Below are positions 31,994 to 43,110 of a stretch of 64,000 bases of DNA, in pieces. This stretch comes from Neoroseomonas alkaliterrae. GTDB lineage: Bacteria; Pseudomonadota; Alphaproteobacteria; Acetobacterales; Acetobacteraceae. The stretch lies in assembly GCF_014199195.1 (NCBI RefSeq), contig NZ_JACIJE010000002.1, forward strand, positions 434,001-498,000. Reading direction: 5' to 3'. Each line of letters opens with the position of its first letter. Within the stretch, counting starts at the first letter, position 1. A program made the position numbers and the translations under genes. Under the pieces are notes generated by a model. It was not told the origin of the DNA and did no database searches. It worked only from the letters and a program-made list of their open reading frames with translations.

Positions 31994-32670
31994 TCGTCCG
32001 CGGCGCAGAGTGCGGCGACGGCCGCGATGCGCGCGCGCGTCGGGGCATCCGCGATGCCATCCGCGCGCCCCGGCAGCCAGTGGCGCTGGAAGGCCGTGAC
32101 CAGCACCGAGAGCGGCAGGTCCGTGCGGTAGCCGATGGCGCCGAGCAGCGGCAGCAGCGCCGCCTCGCCCGGCGGCGGCGGGTCCGCGCCGGGCCACAGG
32201 CCCACGCCGTTGTGTGCGAGGCCTTCCCAGTCGAACAGCTCGCCCGGATCCTGCTTGCGGTCCGGCGCGACGTCGCTGTGCGCGAGCACGTTGCGCGCCG
32301 GGATGGGATGGCGGGCGAGGATGCCGAGGCAGAGGTCGCAGACCGCGGCCATCTGCAGCGCCGGGAAGGGCCGGTAGCCCCATTCGTGCCCGGGGTTGAC
32401 GATCTCGACGCCGATCGAGCGCGCGTTCAGCCCCGCATGGCCGCGCCAATGGGAGATACCGGCATGGGCCGCGCGCCGGTGCTCGGGCACCAGCCGGAAG
32501 ACGCGGCCATCCTCCTCGACCAGGTAGTGCGACGACACCTTCGCCGCCGGGTCGCGCAGGCGATCGAGCGCCTCCCGGCCGGCGCGCATGCCCGTGTAGT
32601 GCAGGATGAGCATGTCCACCGGCACGCCGGCGGGCCGCTCGTCCTGGTTGGGGCTCGGCGCCTCGATCAC
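31972..32670 (-). CDS. N-acetylmuramoyl-L-alanine amidase, AmpD-type
   Basis: A 232-residue amidase_2 family protein that cleaves the bond between MurNAc and the stem peptide, used in cell-wall recycling or remodelling. Zinc ligands fit the family: His in LILHYTG near residue 25, His in AHSDVAPDRKQDPG, and the Asp of the same motif. The GVEIVNPG segment is the central strand. There is no signal peptide, which favours the cytoplasmic recycling role of AmpD over periplasmic AmiD. It follows the TerB-DnaJ gene after eight bases and is probably co-transcribed with it. Confidence 0.88.
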   Translation of the reverse strand: MIEAPSPNQDERPAGVPVDMLILHYTGMRAGREALDRLRDPAAKVSSHYLVEEDGRVFRLVPEHRRAAHAGISHWRGHAGLNARSIGVEIVNPGHEWGYRPFPALQMAAVCDLCLGILARHPIPARNVLAHSDVAPDRKQDPGELFDWEGLAHNGVGLWPGADPPPPGEAALLPLLGAIGYRTDLPLSVLVTAFQRHWLPGRADGIADAPTRARIAAVAALCAADDQRKSGA

Positions 32671-32678
32671 GGAGGGCG

Positions 32679-33446
32679 TCAGAGGCCGCGCTCCCGCTTG
32701 ATCCGGTCCCAGGCGGCGTTGATCTCGGCGACCTTCGCGGTGGCGCGCTTGACGAACTCCTCCGGAACGCCGCGCGCGGCGAGGCTGTCCGGGTGGTTCT
32801 CGCGCATCAGCCGCTTCCAGGCCGCGCGCACCTCCTCGTCGGAGGCCTCCCGCGTCAGACCCAGGACCGGGTAGGGGTCCTCCATCTGCTGCGCGCTCAT
32901 GCCCCGCGGCGTCCCGCCCTTGGCGCGCTGCCAGGCGGCGGCATCCAGGCCGAAGCGGGCATGGATGCCGCGCAGCATGTCGCCCTCGGACTTCGTCACC
33001 GGCCCGTCGGCGCGGGCGATGCGCACCAGCGCGGCCAGCACGTCCTCCAGCATCGCCTTGTTGTCGGCGAAGGCCTCGCCGAGCTTCTCGGCGAAGGGCT
33101 CCCAGCCCTCGGGGGTCTCGCGCGCCTGGTCGAAAAGGCGGCCGACATCGCGCAGCCCTTCCTCGGGCACGCGGAACATCTGCCGGAAGGCGTCGATCTC
33201 GGCCCGCTTCACCGGGCCGTCCACCTTGGCGAGCTTGGCCGCGAGCACGACCACGGCGAAGGAGAACAGGTTCTCCCGCCCGCCCAGCATGTGGACCATG
33301 TCCGCGGCATTGGGCGGGATGCGGTTCGCGCCCGGCAGCGCGCCCTGGTCCGCCGCGTGGCCGACCGCCGCGCCAAGCATCGCGCCGAAAGGGCCACCCA
33401 TGGCGAAGCCCGCCATGCTGCCCAGGATCTTGCCCCAGAAACCCAT
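32679..33446 (-). CDS. TerB and DnaJ domain protein, DjlA-like
   Basis: A 255-residue protein built of a glycine-rich N-terminal hydrophobic stretch (residues 5-30, [20 protein letters not shown]), a TerB-like helical domain at about 50-165, and a C-terminal J domain from about 190 ([21 protein letters not shown]) with the HPD motif that stimulates DnaK. This is the layout of DjlA, a membrane-bound co-chaperone. Pairing with an AmpD-type amidase upstream of rnpB-mraZ is a recurring neighbourhood in alphaproteobacteria. The 124 bases beyond its start are divergent with the oxoprolinase gene. Confidence 0.9.
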   Translation of the reverse strand: MGFWGKILGSMAGFAMGGPFGAMLGAAVGHAADQGALPGANRIPPNAADMVHMLGGRENLFSFAVVVLAAKLAKVDGPVKRAEIDAFRQMFRVPEEGLRDVGRLFDQARETPEGWEPFAEKLGEAFADNKAMLEDVLAALVRIARADGPVTKSEGDMLRGIHARFGLDAAAWQRAKGGTPRGMSAQQMEDPYPVLGLTREASDEEVRAAWKRLMRENHPDSLAARGVPEEFVKRATAKVAEINAAWDRIKRERGL

Positions 33447-33570
33447 CTCGGCGCCGGTGCTAGCACAGCGCGGCCCGCCGCGTCAGCGCGCCTTGCCGGG
33501 CGGGCGGGCGGGACTTATTGCGGGCCAGGGCCGGCGCGCGGCGGTGCGCGCCGGATGCGACGGGGGCTTC

Positions 33571-36500
33571 ATGGCGGGCTGGCAGTTCTGGATCGATCGC
33601 GGCGGCACCTTCACCGACATCGTCGCGCGCGACCCCGAGGGGCGGCTGTCCACCCGCAAGCTGCTGTCCGAGAACCCGGAACGATACCGCGACGCGGCGG
33701 TGGCCGGCATCCGGGAGACGCTCGGCCTCGCCCCCGGCGCCCCCGTCCCGCCCGGCGTGATCGACGCCGTGAAGATGGGCACGACGGTCGCCACCAACGC
33801 CCTGCTCGAGCGCAAGGGCGAACGGGTGCTGCTGATCGTCAACCGCGGCTTCGCCGACATGCTGCGCATCGGCAACCAGGCGCGGCCGCGGCTCTTCGAG
33901 CTCGATGTGCGCCTGCCGGAACTGTTGCATGAGCGCGTGGCCGAGATCGGCGGGCGCGTGGCGGCGGACGGGGCGGAGATCGAGCCGCTGGACGAGGCCG
34001 CCGCGCGCGCCGCGCTGAAGGCCGCCTTCAGCGATGGAATCCGCGCCGTCGCCGTCGTGCTGATGCACGCCTGGGCGCATCCGGAGCACGAGCGGCGCGT
34101 CGGCGCGATCGCACGCGAGGAGGGCTTCACCCAGGTCTCGCTGAGCCATGAGGCGAGCCCGCTGCCGCGCATCGTCCCGCGCGGGGACACCACGGTGGTG
34201 GATGCCTATCTCTCGCCGGTGCTGCGCCGCTACGTGGACCAGGTGGCGTCGGAACTCCCCGGCGTGCGGCTGTATTTCATGCAGTCCAACGGCGGGCTGA
34301 CCGAGGCCGGGCGGTTCCAGGGCAAGGATGCGATCCTGTCGGGCCCCGCGGGCGGCATCGTCGGTGCGGCGCGCACCGCCGGCATGGGCGGGTTCGAGCG
34401 CATCATCGGATTCGACATGGGCGGCACCAGCACCGACGTCGCCCTCTATGCCGGCGAGTTCGAGCGCGCCTTCGAGACGGAAGTGGCCGGCGTGCGCATG
34501 CGCGCGCCGATGATGGCGATCAACACGGTGGCCGCCGGCGGCGGCTCCATCCTGCATTTCGATGGCGCGCGGATGCGCGTGGGGCCGGATTCCGCCGGCG
34601 CGGTGCCGGGGCCGGCCTGCTACCGGCGCGGCGGCCCGCTCGCCGTGACGGATGCGAACGTCATGGTCGGCAAGATCCAGCCGAAGCACTTCCCCGCGAT
34701 CTTCGGCCCCGATGGCGACCAGCCGCTGGATGCGGAGGTGGTGCGGCAGAAATTCACCGCCCTCGCCGCCGAGATCGAGAAGGCCACCGGCACGCCGCAG
34801 GACCCGCGCAAGGTGGCGGAAGGCTTCCTGCGCATCGCCGTCGCCAACATGGCGAACGCGATCAAGCAGGTGAGCATCCAGAAAGGCCACGACGCGACGC
34901 GCTTCGCGCTGCAATGCTTCGGCGGCGCGGGCGGCCAGCATGCCTGCCTGGTGGCGGACGCGCTGGGCATGGAGACGGTGTTCATCCACCCCTTCGCGGG
35001 CGTGCTCTCGGCCTATGGCATGGGCCTCGCCGACCAGGCGGCGATCCGCGAGGGGGCGGTGGAGGCGCCGCTCTCGCCGGATGGCATGGCGGACCTCGCG
35101 GCACGGCTCGACGCGCTGGCCGCGGAAGGGCGCGCGGAACTCGTCCGCCAGGGGGCAGACCCGGCAAGGCTGCAGGTCGCCCGCCGGCTGCACCTGCGCT
35201 ACGCGGGCACCGACACCTTCCTCCCCGTGCCCTTCGGCGACCACGCCTCGGTGCTGGACGCCTTCACCGAGGCCCATCGCCGCCGCTTCGGCTTCGCCAC
35301 GCCGGAACGCCAGGTGGTGGTGGAGGCCTGCATCGCCGAGGTCACCATGCCCGGCGAGCAGGTGACCGAGGCTGCGCTGCCCGCCCGCAAGCCGGGGGAG
35401 GCGCCGCGCGTGATCGACACCGTCCCGCTCTTCACCGAGGGCGTGGAGCACGCCGCCCCCGTCTATGACCGCGAGGAACTCCACGCCGGGGACCGGCTGA
35501 AGGGCCCCGCCCTGATCCGCGAGGCCAACGCCACCACCGTGGTCGAGCCCGGCTGGACCGCGGAAGTCACCGAACGCAACCACCTGGTCCTGCGCCGGAC
35601 CGAGAAGCGCGCGGCCGCGCGGCTGGCCGACGCCTCGCGGCCCGATCCGGTGATGCTGGAACTGTTCAACAACCTGTTCATGAACATCGCCGAGCAGGCG
35701 GGCGCGGTGCTGCAGAACACCTCGCTCAGCGTGAACATCAAGGAGAGGCTCGACTTCTCCTGCGCCATCTTCGATGCGCAGGGCTACCTCGTCGCCAATG
35801 CGCCGCATGTGCCGGTCCATCTCGGCGCCATGGGCGAGAGCGTGCGGACGGTGATCCGTTCCCGCGGCAGGACGCTGAAGCCGGGCGATGTCGTGGCGCT
35901 GAACAACCCGTCCAATGGCGGCACGCACCTGCCCGACATCACCGTCATCACGCCGGTGTTCGACGAGTCCGGGCGCGAGATCCTGTTCTTCGTCGGCAGC
36001 CGCGGCCATCATGCCGACATTGGCGGGCTGACGCCCGGCTCGACGCCGCCCGGGTCCCGCACGCTGGAGGAGGAAGGCGTCGTCATCGACGACTTCCTGC
36101 TGGTGGACGGCGGGCGCTTCCGCGAGGCCGAGTTCCGCGCCATCCTCGCCGGCGCGAAATACCCCGCGCGCAGCCCGGACGTGAACGTCGCCGACATCAA
36201 GGCGCAGGTGGCGTCCAACGAGAAGGCGGTGCAGGAACTGCAAAGGGCGGTGGCCGAGTTCGGCCTTCCCACCGTGCGCGCCTACATGAAGCACGTGATG
36301 GACAATGCGGAGGAATCCGTCCGCCGCGTGCTCGAACGCCTGCCGGACGGCGCGTTCGCCACCGCCATCGACGACGGCACGCCGCTGAAGGTCGCGGTGC
36401 GCGTGGACCGCGCGAACCGCCGCGCCGTGATCGACTTCACCGGCACCGGGCCGCAGCGGCCGGACAATTTCAACGCGCCCTCCGCGGTCTGCCGCGCCGT

Positions 36501-37176
36501 GGTGCTCTACTGCTTCCGTTGCCTGGTGGGGGAGGACATCCCGCTCAACGACGGCTGCCTCAAGCCGCTGGAGATCGTGATCCCGGACGGCACCTTCCTC
36601 AGCCCCCGGCCCGGCGCGGCGGTGGTCGCGGGCAACACCGAGGTCAGCCAGATGACCTGCAACGCGCTGCTCGCCGCCCTCGGCGCCTGCGCCTCGGCCC
36701 AGGCGACGATGAACAACGTCCTCTTCGGCGACGCGACCTACCAGTACTACGAGACGGTCTGCGGCGGCACCGGCGCGGGCCCCGGCTTCCACGGCGCGGG
36801 CCCGGTGCAGACGCACATGACGAACACCCGCATGACCGACCCCGAGATCCTCGAACTGCGCTACCCGGTGCGGCTCGAGGAGTTCTCCATCCGCCGCGGC
36901 TCGGGCGGCGCCGGGCGGTGGCGGGGCGGGGACGGCGCGCGCCGGCGCATCCGTTTCCTCCGCCCGATGGAGGCGGTGATCGTCGCCTCCCGCCGCACCG
37001 TGGCGCCGCACGGGCTGCAGGGCGGGGCGGACGGCGCGCCCGGGCGGCAATGGGTGGAGCGTGCGGACGGCTCGGTGCTGGCGCTCGCCGGCAGCGACCG
37101 CGCGAGCCTTTCGCCCGGCGAGGTGTTCGGCCTCGAGACGCCGGGCGGCGGCGGATGGGGGGCGCCGGCCGGGTGA
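33571..37176 (+). CDS. Fused 5-oxoprolinase/hydantoinase (HyuA-HyuB)
   Basis: A 1201-residue ATP-dependent ring-opening enzyme. Residues 1 to about 680 are the HyuA half: the start [14 protein letters not shown] is the family hallmark, with [15 protein letters not shown] near 69-83 and [15 protein letters not shown] near 285-299 forming the ASKHA-type nucleotide site. Residues from about 690 ([20 protein letters not shown]) to the end are the HyuB half, with GGTHLPDIT and GNTEVSQM. The fusion resembles eukaryotic 5-oxoprolinase; bacteria may use it on 5-oxoproline, hydantoins or related lactams, and the substrate is not evident here. ATG at 33571 gives the standard N-terminus. It overlaps the AsmA-like gene by 22 bases, or by four if that gene starts at GTG 37173. 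Confidence 0.93.
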   Translation: MAGWQFWIDRGGTFTDIVARDPEGRLSTRKLLSENPERYRDAAVAGIRETLGLAPGAPVPPGVIDAVKMGTTVATNALLERKGERVLLIVNRGFADMLRIGNQARPRLFELDVRLPELLHERVAEIGGRVAADGAEIEPLDEAAARAALKAAFSDGIRAVAVVLMHAWAHPEHERRVGAIAREEGFTQVSLSHEASPLPRIVPRGDTTVVDAYLSPVLRRYVDQVASELPGVRLYFMQSNGGLTEAGRFQGKDAILSGPAGGIVGAARTAGMGGFERIIGFDMGGTSTDVALYAGEFERAFETEVAGVRMRAPMMAINTVAAGGGSILHFDGARMRVGPDSAGAVPGPACYRRGGPLAVTDANVMVGKIQPKHFPAIFGPDGDQPLDAEVVRQKFTALAAEIEKATGTPQDPRKVAEGFLRIAVANMANAIKQVSIQKGHDATRFALQCFGGAGGQHACLVADALGMETVFIHPFAGVLSAYGMGLADQAAIREGAVEAPLSPDGMADLAARLDALAAEGRAELVRQGADPARLQVARRLHLRYAGTDTFLPVPFGDHASVLDAFTEAHRRRFGFATPERQVVVEACIAEVTMPGEQVTEAALPARKPGEAPRVIDTVPLFTEGVEHAAPVYDREELHAGDRLKGPALIREANATTVVEPGWTAEVTERNHLVLRRTEKRAAARLADASRPDPVMLELFNNLFMNIAEQAGAVLQNTSLSVNIKERLDFSCAIFDAQGYLVANAPHVPVHLGAMGESVRTVIRSRGRTLKPGDVVALNNPSNGGTHLPDITVITPVFDESGREILFFVGSRGHHADIGGLTPGSTPPGSRTLEEEGVVIDDFLLVDGGRFREAEFRAILAGAKYPARSPDVNVADIKAQVASNEKAVQELQRAVAEFGLPTVRAYMKHVMDNAEESVRRVLERLPDGAFATAIDDGTPLKVAVRVDRANRRAVIDFTGTGPQRPDNFNAPSAVCRAVVLYCFRCLVGEDIPLNDGCLKPLEIVIPDGTFLSPRPGAAVVAGNTEVSQMTCNALLAALGACASAQATMNNVLFGDATYQYYETVCGGTGAGPGFHGAGPVQTHMTNTRMTDPEILELRYPVRLEEFSIRRGSGGAGRWRGGDGARRRIRFLRPMEAVIVASRRTVAPHGLQGGADGAPGRQWVERADGSVLALAGSDRASLSPGEVFGLETPGGGGWGAPAG

Positions 37177-40019
37177 GGGCGCGGCTCCTCCTGCTGCTCG
37201 GCCTGCCGGCGGCGTTGCTGCTTGCCGCCTGGCTCGGGCCGCCCCTGTGGAACTGGGAGGGGGAGCGCGAACGCGTCGCGGCGATCGCCTCGCTGCGCCT
37301 CGGCCGGCCGGTGCATCTCGACGGGCCGCTGCGCGTCACGCTGCTGCCCCGGCCGATGGTCGAGGCCGCCTCGGTGCGCGTCGGCACGGCGGGCCAGGAG
37401 GAGATCGCGGTCTCCGCCCGCGCGCTGCGGCTGCGCCTGAGCCTGCTGCCGCTGCTGCGCGGCCGCTTCGAGCCGCGCGAACTCGTGCTCGTCGGCGCCG
37501 ATGTCCGCATTCCCTGGCCGCCGCCGAGCATCGGCGCGCTGCGCCCGCCGCCCTGGCTGACCGACTTCGACGCCCGCATCGAGGATGGCCGCGTCGCCGT
37601 CGGGGATGCCGTGCTCGAAGGCGTGGCCGCGAGGCTCGATGCGCCGGGGCCGCTCGATGCGGTGCGCGTGGAGGGCAGCGTCACATGGCGCGGCGCGCCG
37701 GTGCGGTTCGAGGCGGTGGTCGGGCGCCCCGGCTTCGATGGCATCGCGACATTCGACATCGGCCTCGGCTTCGCGCGCGGCAGCGCGACGGCGCGCGGCA
37801 TCCTCGTCGCCGAGGGCGGGTTCGAGGGGCGGATCGAGGCCGGCGGGGCGGACCTCTCCACGCTCATCGCGGCGCCGCCCGGCCCGTTCCGCGCCAGCGG
37901 GCGGGTGACCATCACCGGCGAGCTCGCGGCGGCGGACGACCTCGCCCTCGACCTCGGCGGCGTGACCGGGCGCGGCGCGGCGACTTTCCGCTTCGCGCCC
38001 GAACCCCGGCTCGACATCGCGCTCGCCCTCGCGCGGCTCGATCTCGATGCCTGGATCGCGGCGGTGCGCGGCGCTGCCACGCCGGCGCTGCCGGTCGGGC
38101 TCGATCTCTCGGCCGAGGCGGCAGCCTTCCGCGGGCTGACCATCCGCCGCCTGCGCGGGGGCATCGTCCGCGACCGCGAGCGCATCACGCTGACCGAGGT
38201 CTCCGCGCTGCTGCCCGGCGAGGCCGCGCTGGAACTGTCCGGCGCCAGCACGGGCTCGCGCCTCGAGCTCGCGTTCCGCGTGGCGGGGCAGAGCCTGCGG
38301 GCGAGCCTTGCGCCCTTCGGGCTGGCATTCGACCGCGTGGACCCGGCGCGGCTGCGTGGGTTCGAGGGCCGCGGCCGGATGGTGCTCGAACCGACCCAGG
38401 CGGGCGTGCCGGAATTCACCGGCACGGTGGATGGCATACGTATCGGCGGCGCCGGCGTGCTGCGCTATGGGGAACGCCCCGCGCTGGGCCTTGGCCTGAG
38501 CGTCGAGCGGCTCGACCTCGATGGGCTGCTGCCGGCCGCCGATGCCTGGGCGGCCTTGCTGCGGGCGGGGCCGGGGATGGACGCGAATCTCCGCCTCGCG
38601 GCCGAGACCGTCCAGTGGGGTGGGCTCAGCGCGAGCCGCGCCGCGCTCGACGCGGTCGCGGAGGCCGGGCGCATCGGCTTGCGCCGCCTCTCGGCCCAGG
38701 TCGAGGGCGCGGACATCGTGCTCGCCGGCAGTGTGGCGACGGGCGCGACGCCGCGCTTCGCCGACGTGGTGCTGGAGGTCGCCGCCACCTCGGCGGCCGG
38801 CATCGCCCGGCTGTTCGAGCCGGTCGCGGCCATCCCGCAGGGCTTTGCCGCGCAGGCGCTGCGGCTGCGCATCGCCGGCGGCGGGCCCGCCGAGGCGCTG
38901 GCCTTCACCGCCGAGGGCGACCTCGGCGAGTTGCGGATCGAGGCGCAGGGGAGTGCCGATGCCGCGCAGTCCCGGCTGGCCGGCACGCTGGCGCTGCGCC
39001 ATCCGGGCGCGCCGCGCCTCGCGATGCTGCTCGGCGCGCGCGAGACGCCGGCCTGGCTCGGGGAGGGCTCCTTCTCGCTGATCGCGGCGCTCGCCGGCAC
39101 GCGCGGCGGATGGACGGCGGAGACGCTCGATTTCGTTGCCGGCGGCATGCGCGCGCGGGGGCGGCTGGCGCTGGCGCTCGGGGATGCGCGGCCGCAACTG
39201 ACCGGGCGCATCGCCGCCGAGCGGCTGCCGCTGCCGGGCCTCGCGCTGCGCGATTCCGATCCGCTCGGCTTCGGGGTGCTCGGCGCGCTGGATGCCGAAC
39301 TGGCGTTGGAGGCGGCGGAACTGGTCCTGCCCGGCCTCTCTCCGCTCGGGGATGTCGCGGCGACGGCGCGGCTGGAGGGGGGGCGCCTCGCGCTCGAGGG
39401 CCTGCGCGCGCGGCTGGGCGGCGGGACGGTCGAGGGGACGCTCTCGCTCGATGTCGCCTCGGTGCCGCCCGTGCTGGCGGGGGCGATCGGGCTCGCCGGC
39501 GCGACCCTCACCGGGCCGCTCTTCGGCACGCCCTTCGACCTCGCCTCGGGCCGGATCGAGGCGCAGGGGCGGTTCAGCGCGAGCGGCTATGCGCCCGCGG
39601 CCCTGCTCGCGACGCTGACCGGCGAGGGGCGGATCGCGCTGCTCGACGGCGTGGTGGCGGGGGCGGCGCTCGGTGCCGCCGTGGCCGCATCGGCGCTCGA
39701 CGACCCCACGCTCGCCGAGACCGGCATGCGCGCGGCGCTCGACGGCGGCGCGACGGCGGTCGAACGCCTCGAAGGCGGCTGGCGCGCGGTGGATGGCGTG
39801 GTGAGCCTCGAAGGCATGCGCATGGTCGGGCAGGGCGGGTTCGCAGGCGGCATCGAGGGCCGGATCGATCTGCCGCGCGGAAGCCTCGACCTGCGCTTCA
39901 CCGCGCAGCCCCCGGGCGACCAGGCGCCACCCATCGCCCTGCGCGTGACCGGCCCGGCCGAGACGCCCCGCCGGCAATCCGAACTGACCGACTGGGCGCG
40001 CTGGCGCGCCGAGCAGTAG
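37155..40019 (+). CDS. AsmA family protein
   Basis: A 954-residue protein with one N-terminal hydrophobic anchor ([19 protein letters not shown]) and a long body of short repeating beta segments, typical of AsmA/TamB-like proteins that span the periplasm and take part in moving or balancing lipids of the outer membrane. The N-terminal motif with [19 protein letters not shown] near residues 40-60 is the AsmA signature, and the C-terminal part ([23 protein letters not shown]) matches the AsmA_2 domain. The start is either ATG 37155 or GTG 37173; the latter overlaps the oxoprolinase stop as GTGA. No obvious link to the oxoprolinase beyond possible co-transcription. Confidence 0.85.
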   Translation: MGGAGRVRARLLLLLGLPAALLLAAWLGPPLWNWEGERERVAAIASLRLGRPVHLDGPLRVTLLPRPMVEAASVRVGTAGQEEIAVSARALRLRLSLLPLLRGRFEPRELVLVGADVRIPWPPPSIGALRPPPWLTDFDARIEDGRVAVGDAVLEGVAARLDAPGPLDAVRVEGSVTWRGAPVRFEAVVGRPGFDGIATFDIGLGFARGSATARGILVAEGGFEGRIEAGGADLSTLIAAPPGPFRASGRVTITGELAAADDLALDLGGVTGRGAATFRFAPEPRLDIALALARLDLDAWIAAVRGAATPALPVGLDLSAEAAAFRGLTIRRLRGGIVRDRERITLTEVSALLPGEAALELSGASTGSRLELAFRVAGQSLRASLAPFGLAFDRVDPARLRGFEGRGRMVLEPTQAGVPEFTGTVDGIRIGGAGVLRYGERPALGLGLSVERLDLDGLLPAADAWAALLRAGPGMDANLRLAAETVQWGGLSASRAALDAVAEAGRIGLRRLSAQVEGADIVLAGSVATGATPRFADVVLEVAATSAAGIARLFEPVAAIPQGFAAQALRLRIAGGGPAEALAFTAEGDLGELRIEAQGSADAAQSRLAGTLALRHPGAPRLAMLLGARETPAWLGEGSFSLIAALAGTRGGWTAETLDFVAGGMRARGRLALALGDARPQLTGRIAAERLPLPGLALRDSDPLGFGVLGALDAELALEAAELVLPGLSPLGDVAATARLEGGRLALEGLRARLGGGTVEGTLSLDVASVPPVLAGAIGLAGATLTGPLFGTPFDLASGRIEAQGRFSASGYAPAALLATLTGEGRIALLDGVVAGAALGAAVAASALDDPTLAETGMRAALDGGATAVERLEGGWRAVDGVVSLEGMRMVGQGGFAGGIEGRIDLPRGSLDLRFTAQPPGDQAPPIALRVTGPAETPRRQSELTDWARWRAEQ

Positions 40020-40037
40020 CGGCCCGCCGCGGCCATC

Positions 40038-40256
40038 CTATCCGCCGGCGCAGCGCAGCGCGAAGACGCGCAGCGTGCTCGCCAGCGGCGCGCCGGTTTC
40101 GGCGCGGGCGGCGTCAAGTTCGCCGACCAGCGCGGCGAGGCTGATGCCGCGCCGTGCCGCCACCGCCTCGATCACGGCCCAGAACTCGGGTTCCAGCGCG
40201 ACCGAGGTGCGATGCCCCGCAAGGCTGAAGGAGCGCTTGACGAGATGCGGCCTCAC
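40038..40256 (-). CDS. Ribbon-helix-helix domain protein
   Basis: A 72-residue protein of the RHH_4 type: a short strand (RTSVALEPEFWAVIE near residues 14-28) followed by two helices (ISLAALVGELDAAR). Such proteins bind DNA as dimers, but their targets in alphaproteobacteria are not established. The start is GTG at 40256, which overlaps the fumC stop as GTGA, so it is translated with fumC. A similar small gene sits beside fumC in other alphaproteobacteria, to my recollection. Confidence 0.75.
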   Translation of the reverse strand: MRPHLVKRSFSLAGHRTSVALEPEFWAVIEAVAARRGISLAALVGELDAARAETGAPLASTLRVFALRCAGG

Positions 40257-41665
40257 CCGCCGCCCTCTCCCGCCCCGCCAGGGCGCAGCATGGCGGCGGG
40301 GTCCACCCAGCGGTCGAAATCCTCCGGCGCGACATGACCGAGGCGCGCGGCGGCCTCCTTGAGCGTGAGGTCCTCGGCCAGCGCGAGCTTCGCGATCGCG
40401 ACCGCCTTGTCGTAGCCGATATGCGGGTTCAGCGCGGTGACGAGCATCAGCGACTTCGCCACCTGCTCGGCGATGCGCGCGCGGTTGGGCTCGAGCTTCG
40501 CGACCATGTGCGCGGCGAAGGAGGCGGCGGCGTCGCCCAGCAGATGCGCGCTCTCGAGCACGGACTGGATGATCACCGGCTTGAACACGTTCAGCTCCAG
40601 GTGTCCCTGCGCGCCGGCGATGGTGACGGTGGTCTGGTTGCCCATCACGCGCGCGCAGACCATGGTCAGCGCCTCGGCCTGGGTGGGGTTGGTCTTGCCC
40701 GGCATGATGCTGCTGGACAGCCCGTCGGCCGGCACGATCAGCTCCCCGATGCCGCCGCGCGGGCCGGAGCCGAGCAGGCGGATGTCGTTGGCGATCTTGG
40801 TGAGCGACACCGCGACGGTGTTCAGCGCGCCGTGGAGCTCGACGAAGGCGTCGTGCGCGGCCATGCCCTCGGACTTGTCGGGGTTCGGCGCGAAGGCCTC
40901 TCCCGTGCGCTCGGCGAGGATGGCGCAGAACACGACGTCGAACTCGGGATGGCGGTTCAGGCCCGTGCCGGCGGCCGTGCCGCCCTGCGGCAGCAGCAGC
41001 AGGCGCGGCAGCGCGTCCGTCACGCGCGCGATGCCGTTCTCGACCTGCCGCGCCCAGGTCGCGAACTCCCCGCCGAGCGTCACGGGCACCGCGTCCATCA
41101 GGTGCGTGCGGCCGAGCTTCACGATGCCGGCGAAGGCCGCGGCCTTGGCGGCGAGCGCCGCGTGCAGGGCGGCGAGCCCCGGCAGCAGGCGCGCGCGCAG
41201 GGCCCCGACCGCGGCGATGTGCATCACCGTGGGAAAGGAATCGTTCGAGGACTGCCCGCGATTGACGTGGTCGTTCGGATGGACCGGGCGCCGGCTGCCG
41301 AGGGGCTGGCCGAGCAGCTCGTTGGCGCGATTCGCGATCACCTCGTTCGCGTTCATGTTCGTCTGCGTGCCCGAGCCGGTCTGCCAGACGGGCAGCGGGA
41401 AATCGGCGTCGCGCAGGCCGGCGATGATCTCCTCGGCGGCCGCCTTGATGGGGGTGGCGAGGGAGTCCGGGATCTCGCCGAGCCGCCGGTTGGCCTCGGC
41501 CGCTGCCCATTTCTGCAGGCCGGTGGCGCGGATCACGGCGGGGTCGAGCCGCCCCTCGCCGATGCGGAACAGGGCGCGCGCCCGCTCGGTCTGCGGCCCC
41601 CAGTAGCGCCCGGCGGGGATCTCGATGCTGCCGAGGCTGTCGGTCTCGGTGCGGGTTGCCGTCAT
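40253..41665 (-). CDS. fumC: Fumarate hydratase, class II
   Basis: FumC is the iron-free, heat-stable fumarase of the citric acid cycle, interconverting fumarate and malate. The 470-residue product contains SGTQTNMNANEVIANR (98-113), HPNDHVNRGQSSNDSFPT near 129-146, and the lyase signature loop with serines 317-319 followed by IMPGKTNP. Length matches the 460-470 residues usual for the family. It is transcribed with the downstream RHH gene. A class I fumarase lies 2.1 kb away, so the strain has both kinds. Confidence 0.97.
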   Translation of the reverse strand: MTATRTETDSLGSIEIPAGRYWGPQTERARALFRIGEGRLDPAVIRATGLQKWAAAEANRRLGEIPDSLATPIKAAAEEIIAGLRDADFPLPVWQTGSGTQTNMNANEVIANRANELLGQPLGSRRPVHPNDHVNRGQSSNDSFPTVMHIAAVGALRARLLPGLAALHAALAAKAAAFAGIVKLGRTHLMDAVPVTLGGEFATWARQVENGIARVTDALPRLLLLPQGGTAAGTGLNRHPEFDVVFCAILAERTGEAFAPNPDKSEGMAAHDAFVELHGALNTVAVSLTKIANDIRLLGSGPRGGIGELIVPADGLSSSIMPGKTNPTQAEALTMVCARVMGNQTTVTIAGAQGHLELNVFKPVIIQSVLESAHLLGDAAASFAAHMVAKLEPNRARIAEQVAKSLMLVTALNPHIGYDKAVAIAKLALAEDLTLKEAAARLGHVAPEDFDRWVDPAAMLRPGGAGEGGG

Positions 41666-41755
41666 GCCGGTTCCTCACGCGCGGATTTCCGTGCCGAATC
41701 CGCCGGCCGCAGGGCTATCCTGACGGGGCCGGATCGAGATCGGGGGAGCGGTTCC

Positions 41756-42163
41756 ATGACCTACAGGATCGAGGAGATCGAAGGCATCGGGAAGGTCTAT
41801 GGCGAGAAGCTGCGCGCCGCCGGGGTCAAGGACACCGAGGCGCTGCTGGCGCGATGCGGCACGCCGAAGGAGCGCGAGGCGCTGGCGGCGGCGACCGGCA
41901 TCTCCGCGGCGCTCATCCTCAAATTCGCCAACCGGGCCGACCTCATGCGGGTGAAGGGAGTGGGGGAGGAATATGCCGACCTGCTCGAGGCGGCCGGCGT
42001 GGATACCGTGCCCGAACTCGCCCAGCGCAAGGCGGCCAACCTGCACGCCGCGCTGGAGGCGGTGAACGCGAAGAAGAAGCTGGTGCGCCAGACGCCCTCG
42101 GCGAAGGCGGTCGGGGAGTGGATCGCGGCAGCCAAGGCGATGCCGCGGCGCCTGCATTACTGA
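41756..42163 (+). CDS. DUF4332 helix-hairpin-helix protein
   Basis: A 135-residue protein with two helix-hairpin-helix-like repeats: IEGIGKVYGEKLRAAGVKDTEAL near residues 8-30 and VKGVGEEYADLLEAAGVDTVPEL near 66-88. This is the DUF4332 arrangement. HhH units often bind DNA without sequence preference, so a nucleic-acid role is possible but not shown. It stands alone, diverging from fumC across 90 bases. The upstream GGGGGAGCGG before the ATG provides a good RBS. Confidence 0.8.
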   Translation: MTYRIEEIEGIGKVYGEKLRAAGVKDTEALLARCGTPKEREALAAATGISAALILKFANRADLMRVKGVGEEYADLLEAAGVDTVPELAQRKAANLHAALEAVNAKKKLVRQTPSAKAVGEWIAAAKAMPRRLHY

Positions 42164-42229
42164 AGCCGCCGGCATTGCGGGCGGAGGGTTCGGGCTGTCC
42201 GCGCGCGACGCCCAGGGATATGCGGCGCG

Positions 42230-42637
42230 TCAGTCCGCGGTGCCGTAGGTCGAGATCTCGATCAGGTTGCCGTCGGGGTCGCGGCAATAGACGGAGGTGA
42301 TCGGGCCGAGCGCGCCGTCCTTCGCCACCGGCCCCTGTTCGACCTTGACGCCGCAGCGCTGCAGGTGCGCGAGCACCTGTTCGGCATCCACGGTGACGAT
42401 GAAGCAGAGATCCGCCGTGCCGGGCACGCCGCCCTCCGCTCCGGTCCACCATTCCTGCTGCGTCGCCTCGACAGGGCGCAGGTTGATCTTCTGCCCGCCG
42501 AACTTGAGCGCGGTGCGCCGGTGCGGGCCGAATTCCTCGACCTCCATGCCGAGGACGCGCTGGTACCAGGAGGCGGAGAGGGTCACGTCGCGGCAGGTCA
42601 GGACAAGGTGGTCCAGGCGATCGACGGCAAAGCGCAT
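42230..42637 (-). CDS. VOC family (glyoxalase-like) protein
   Basis: A 135-residue single VOC domain protein. Residues 5-15 (VDRLDHLVLTC) start the first beta-alpha-beta-beta-beta module with a metal-ligand histidine, and DPDGNLIEIS near 120-129 ends the second with a ligand glutamate. Paired modules make a metal site used by dioxygenases, glyoxalases and resistance proteins; the real function cannot be told. ATG at 42637 is preferred because the family begins with the strand just after it; a reading from 42697 adds a Pro/Ala-rich tail of 20 residues. Confidence 0.83.
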   Translation of the reverse strand: MRFAVDRLDHLVLTCRDVTLSASWYQRVLGMEVEEFGPHRRTALKFGGQKINLRPVEATQQEWWTGAEGGVPGTADLCFIVTVDAEQVLAHLQRCGVKVEQGPVAKDGALGPITSVYCRDPDGNLIEISTYGTAD

Positions 42638-42693
42638 GGTGGCTCCCGGGGCAGGGTGGCGTCGGCTGCCTGTAGCGGCCGGCGCCGGACCTG

Positions 42694-43011
42694 TCACCCG
42701 CGATGCCAGCGTCCCGGGCGGTAGCGCCAGCCGCCGCGTTCGCGGACCCAGCGCGGCTCCTGGTAGCGCTGGCCGCGGCGGGCGCGGACCCAGTAGCCCT
42801 CCTGCCAGACATGACGGCGGCCATCCCAGCGCCAGTGCCCGGGGACCCAGACATGGCCGCGGCGCGGCGGCGGCGCGCGGCGGGCATAGGGCGGGGGCGG
42901 CGGCGGGCCGAACTGGAGGATGATGCTCTGCGCCTCGGCCTCGGAGGGCAGCGCGAGGCCCGCGAGGCCGAGGGCCGGCAGGAGTGCCAGGAAGCGTCGG
43001 CGTCCGGTCAT
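42694..43011 (-). CDS. YXWGXW repeat-type exported protein
   Basis: A 105-residue protein with a signal peptide (GRRRFLALLPALGLAGLAL, then a likely cut after residue 27) whose RRRFLALL region is compatible with Tat export. The mature part is rich in Trp, Tyr, Arg and Pro, with repeats such as VWVPGHWRWDGRRHVW, GYWVRARRGQRY and GGWRYRPGRW. These match the YXWGXW repeat family, small periplasmic proteins of unknown role that are frequent in Proteobacteria. Confidence 0.75.
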   Translation of the reverse strand: MTGRRRFLALLPALGLAGLALPSEAEAQSIILQFGPPPPPPYARRAPPPRRGHVWVPGHWRWDGRRHVWQEGYWVRARRGQRYQEPRWVRERGGWRYRPGRWHRG

Positions 43012-43110
43012 GCAGCGTTCTCCTTCGCGTCGGGGCGCGGCGGGGCCGCGCGATCCGGGGCGACCCTGCCCCGGCAGCGGGGCGGGAAGGGGGCAGTGGT
43101 GCTGCTGAGG

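Noticed and set aside
33460-37050. Open frame of nearly 1200 codons opposite the oxoprolinase gene
   Set aside because: His/Arg/Gly-rich low-complexity product; the sense strand carries a clear fused HyuA-HyuB protein. Similar antisense frames opposite the AsmA-like gene (36861-39977), ilvB (58143-60113) and the DUF6311 gene (54961-57204) were rejected for the same reason.
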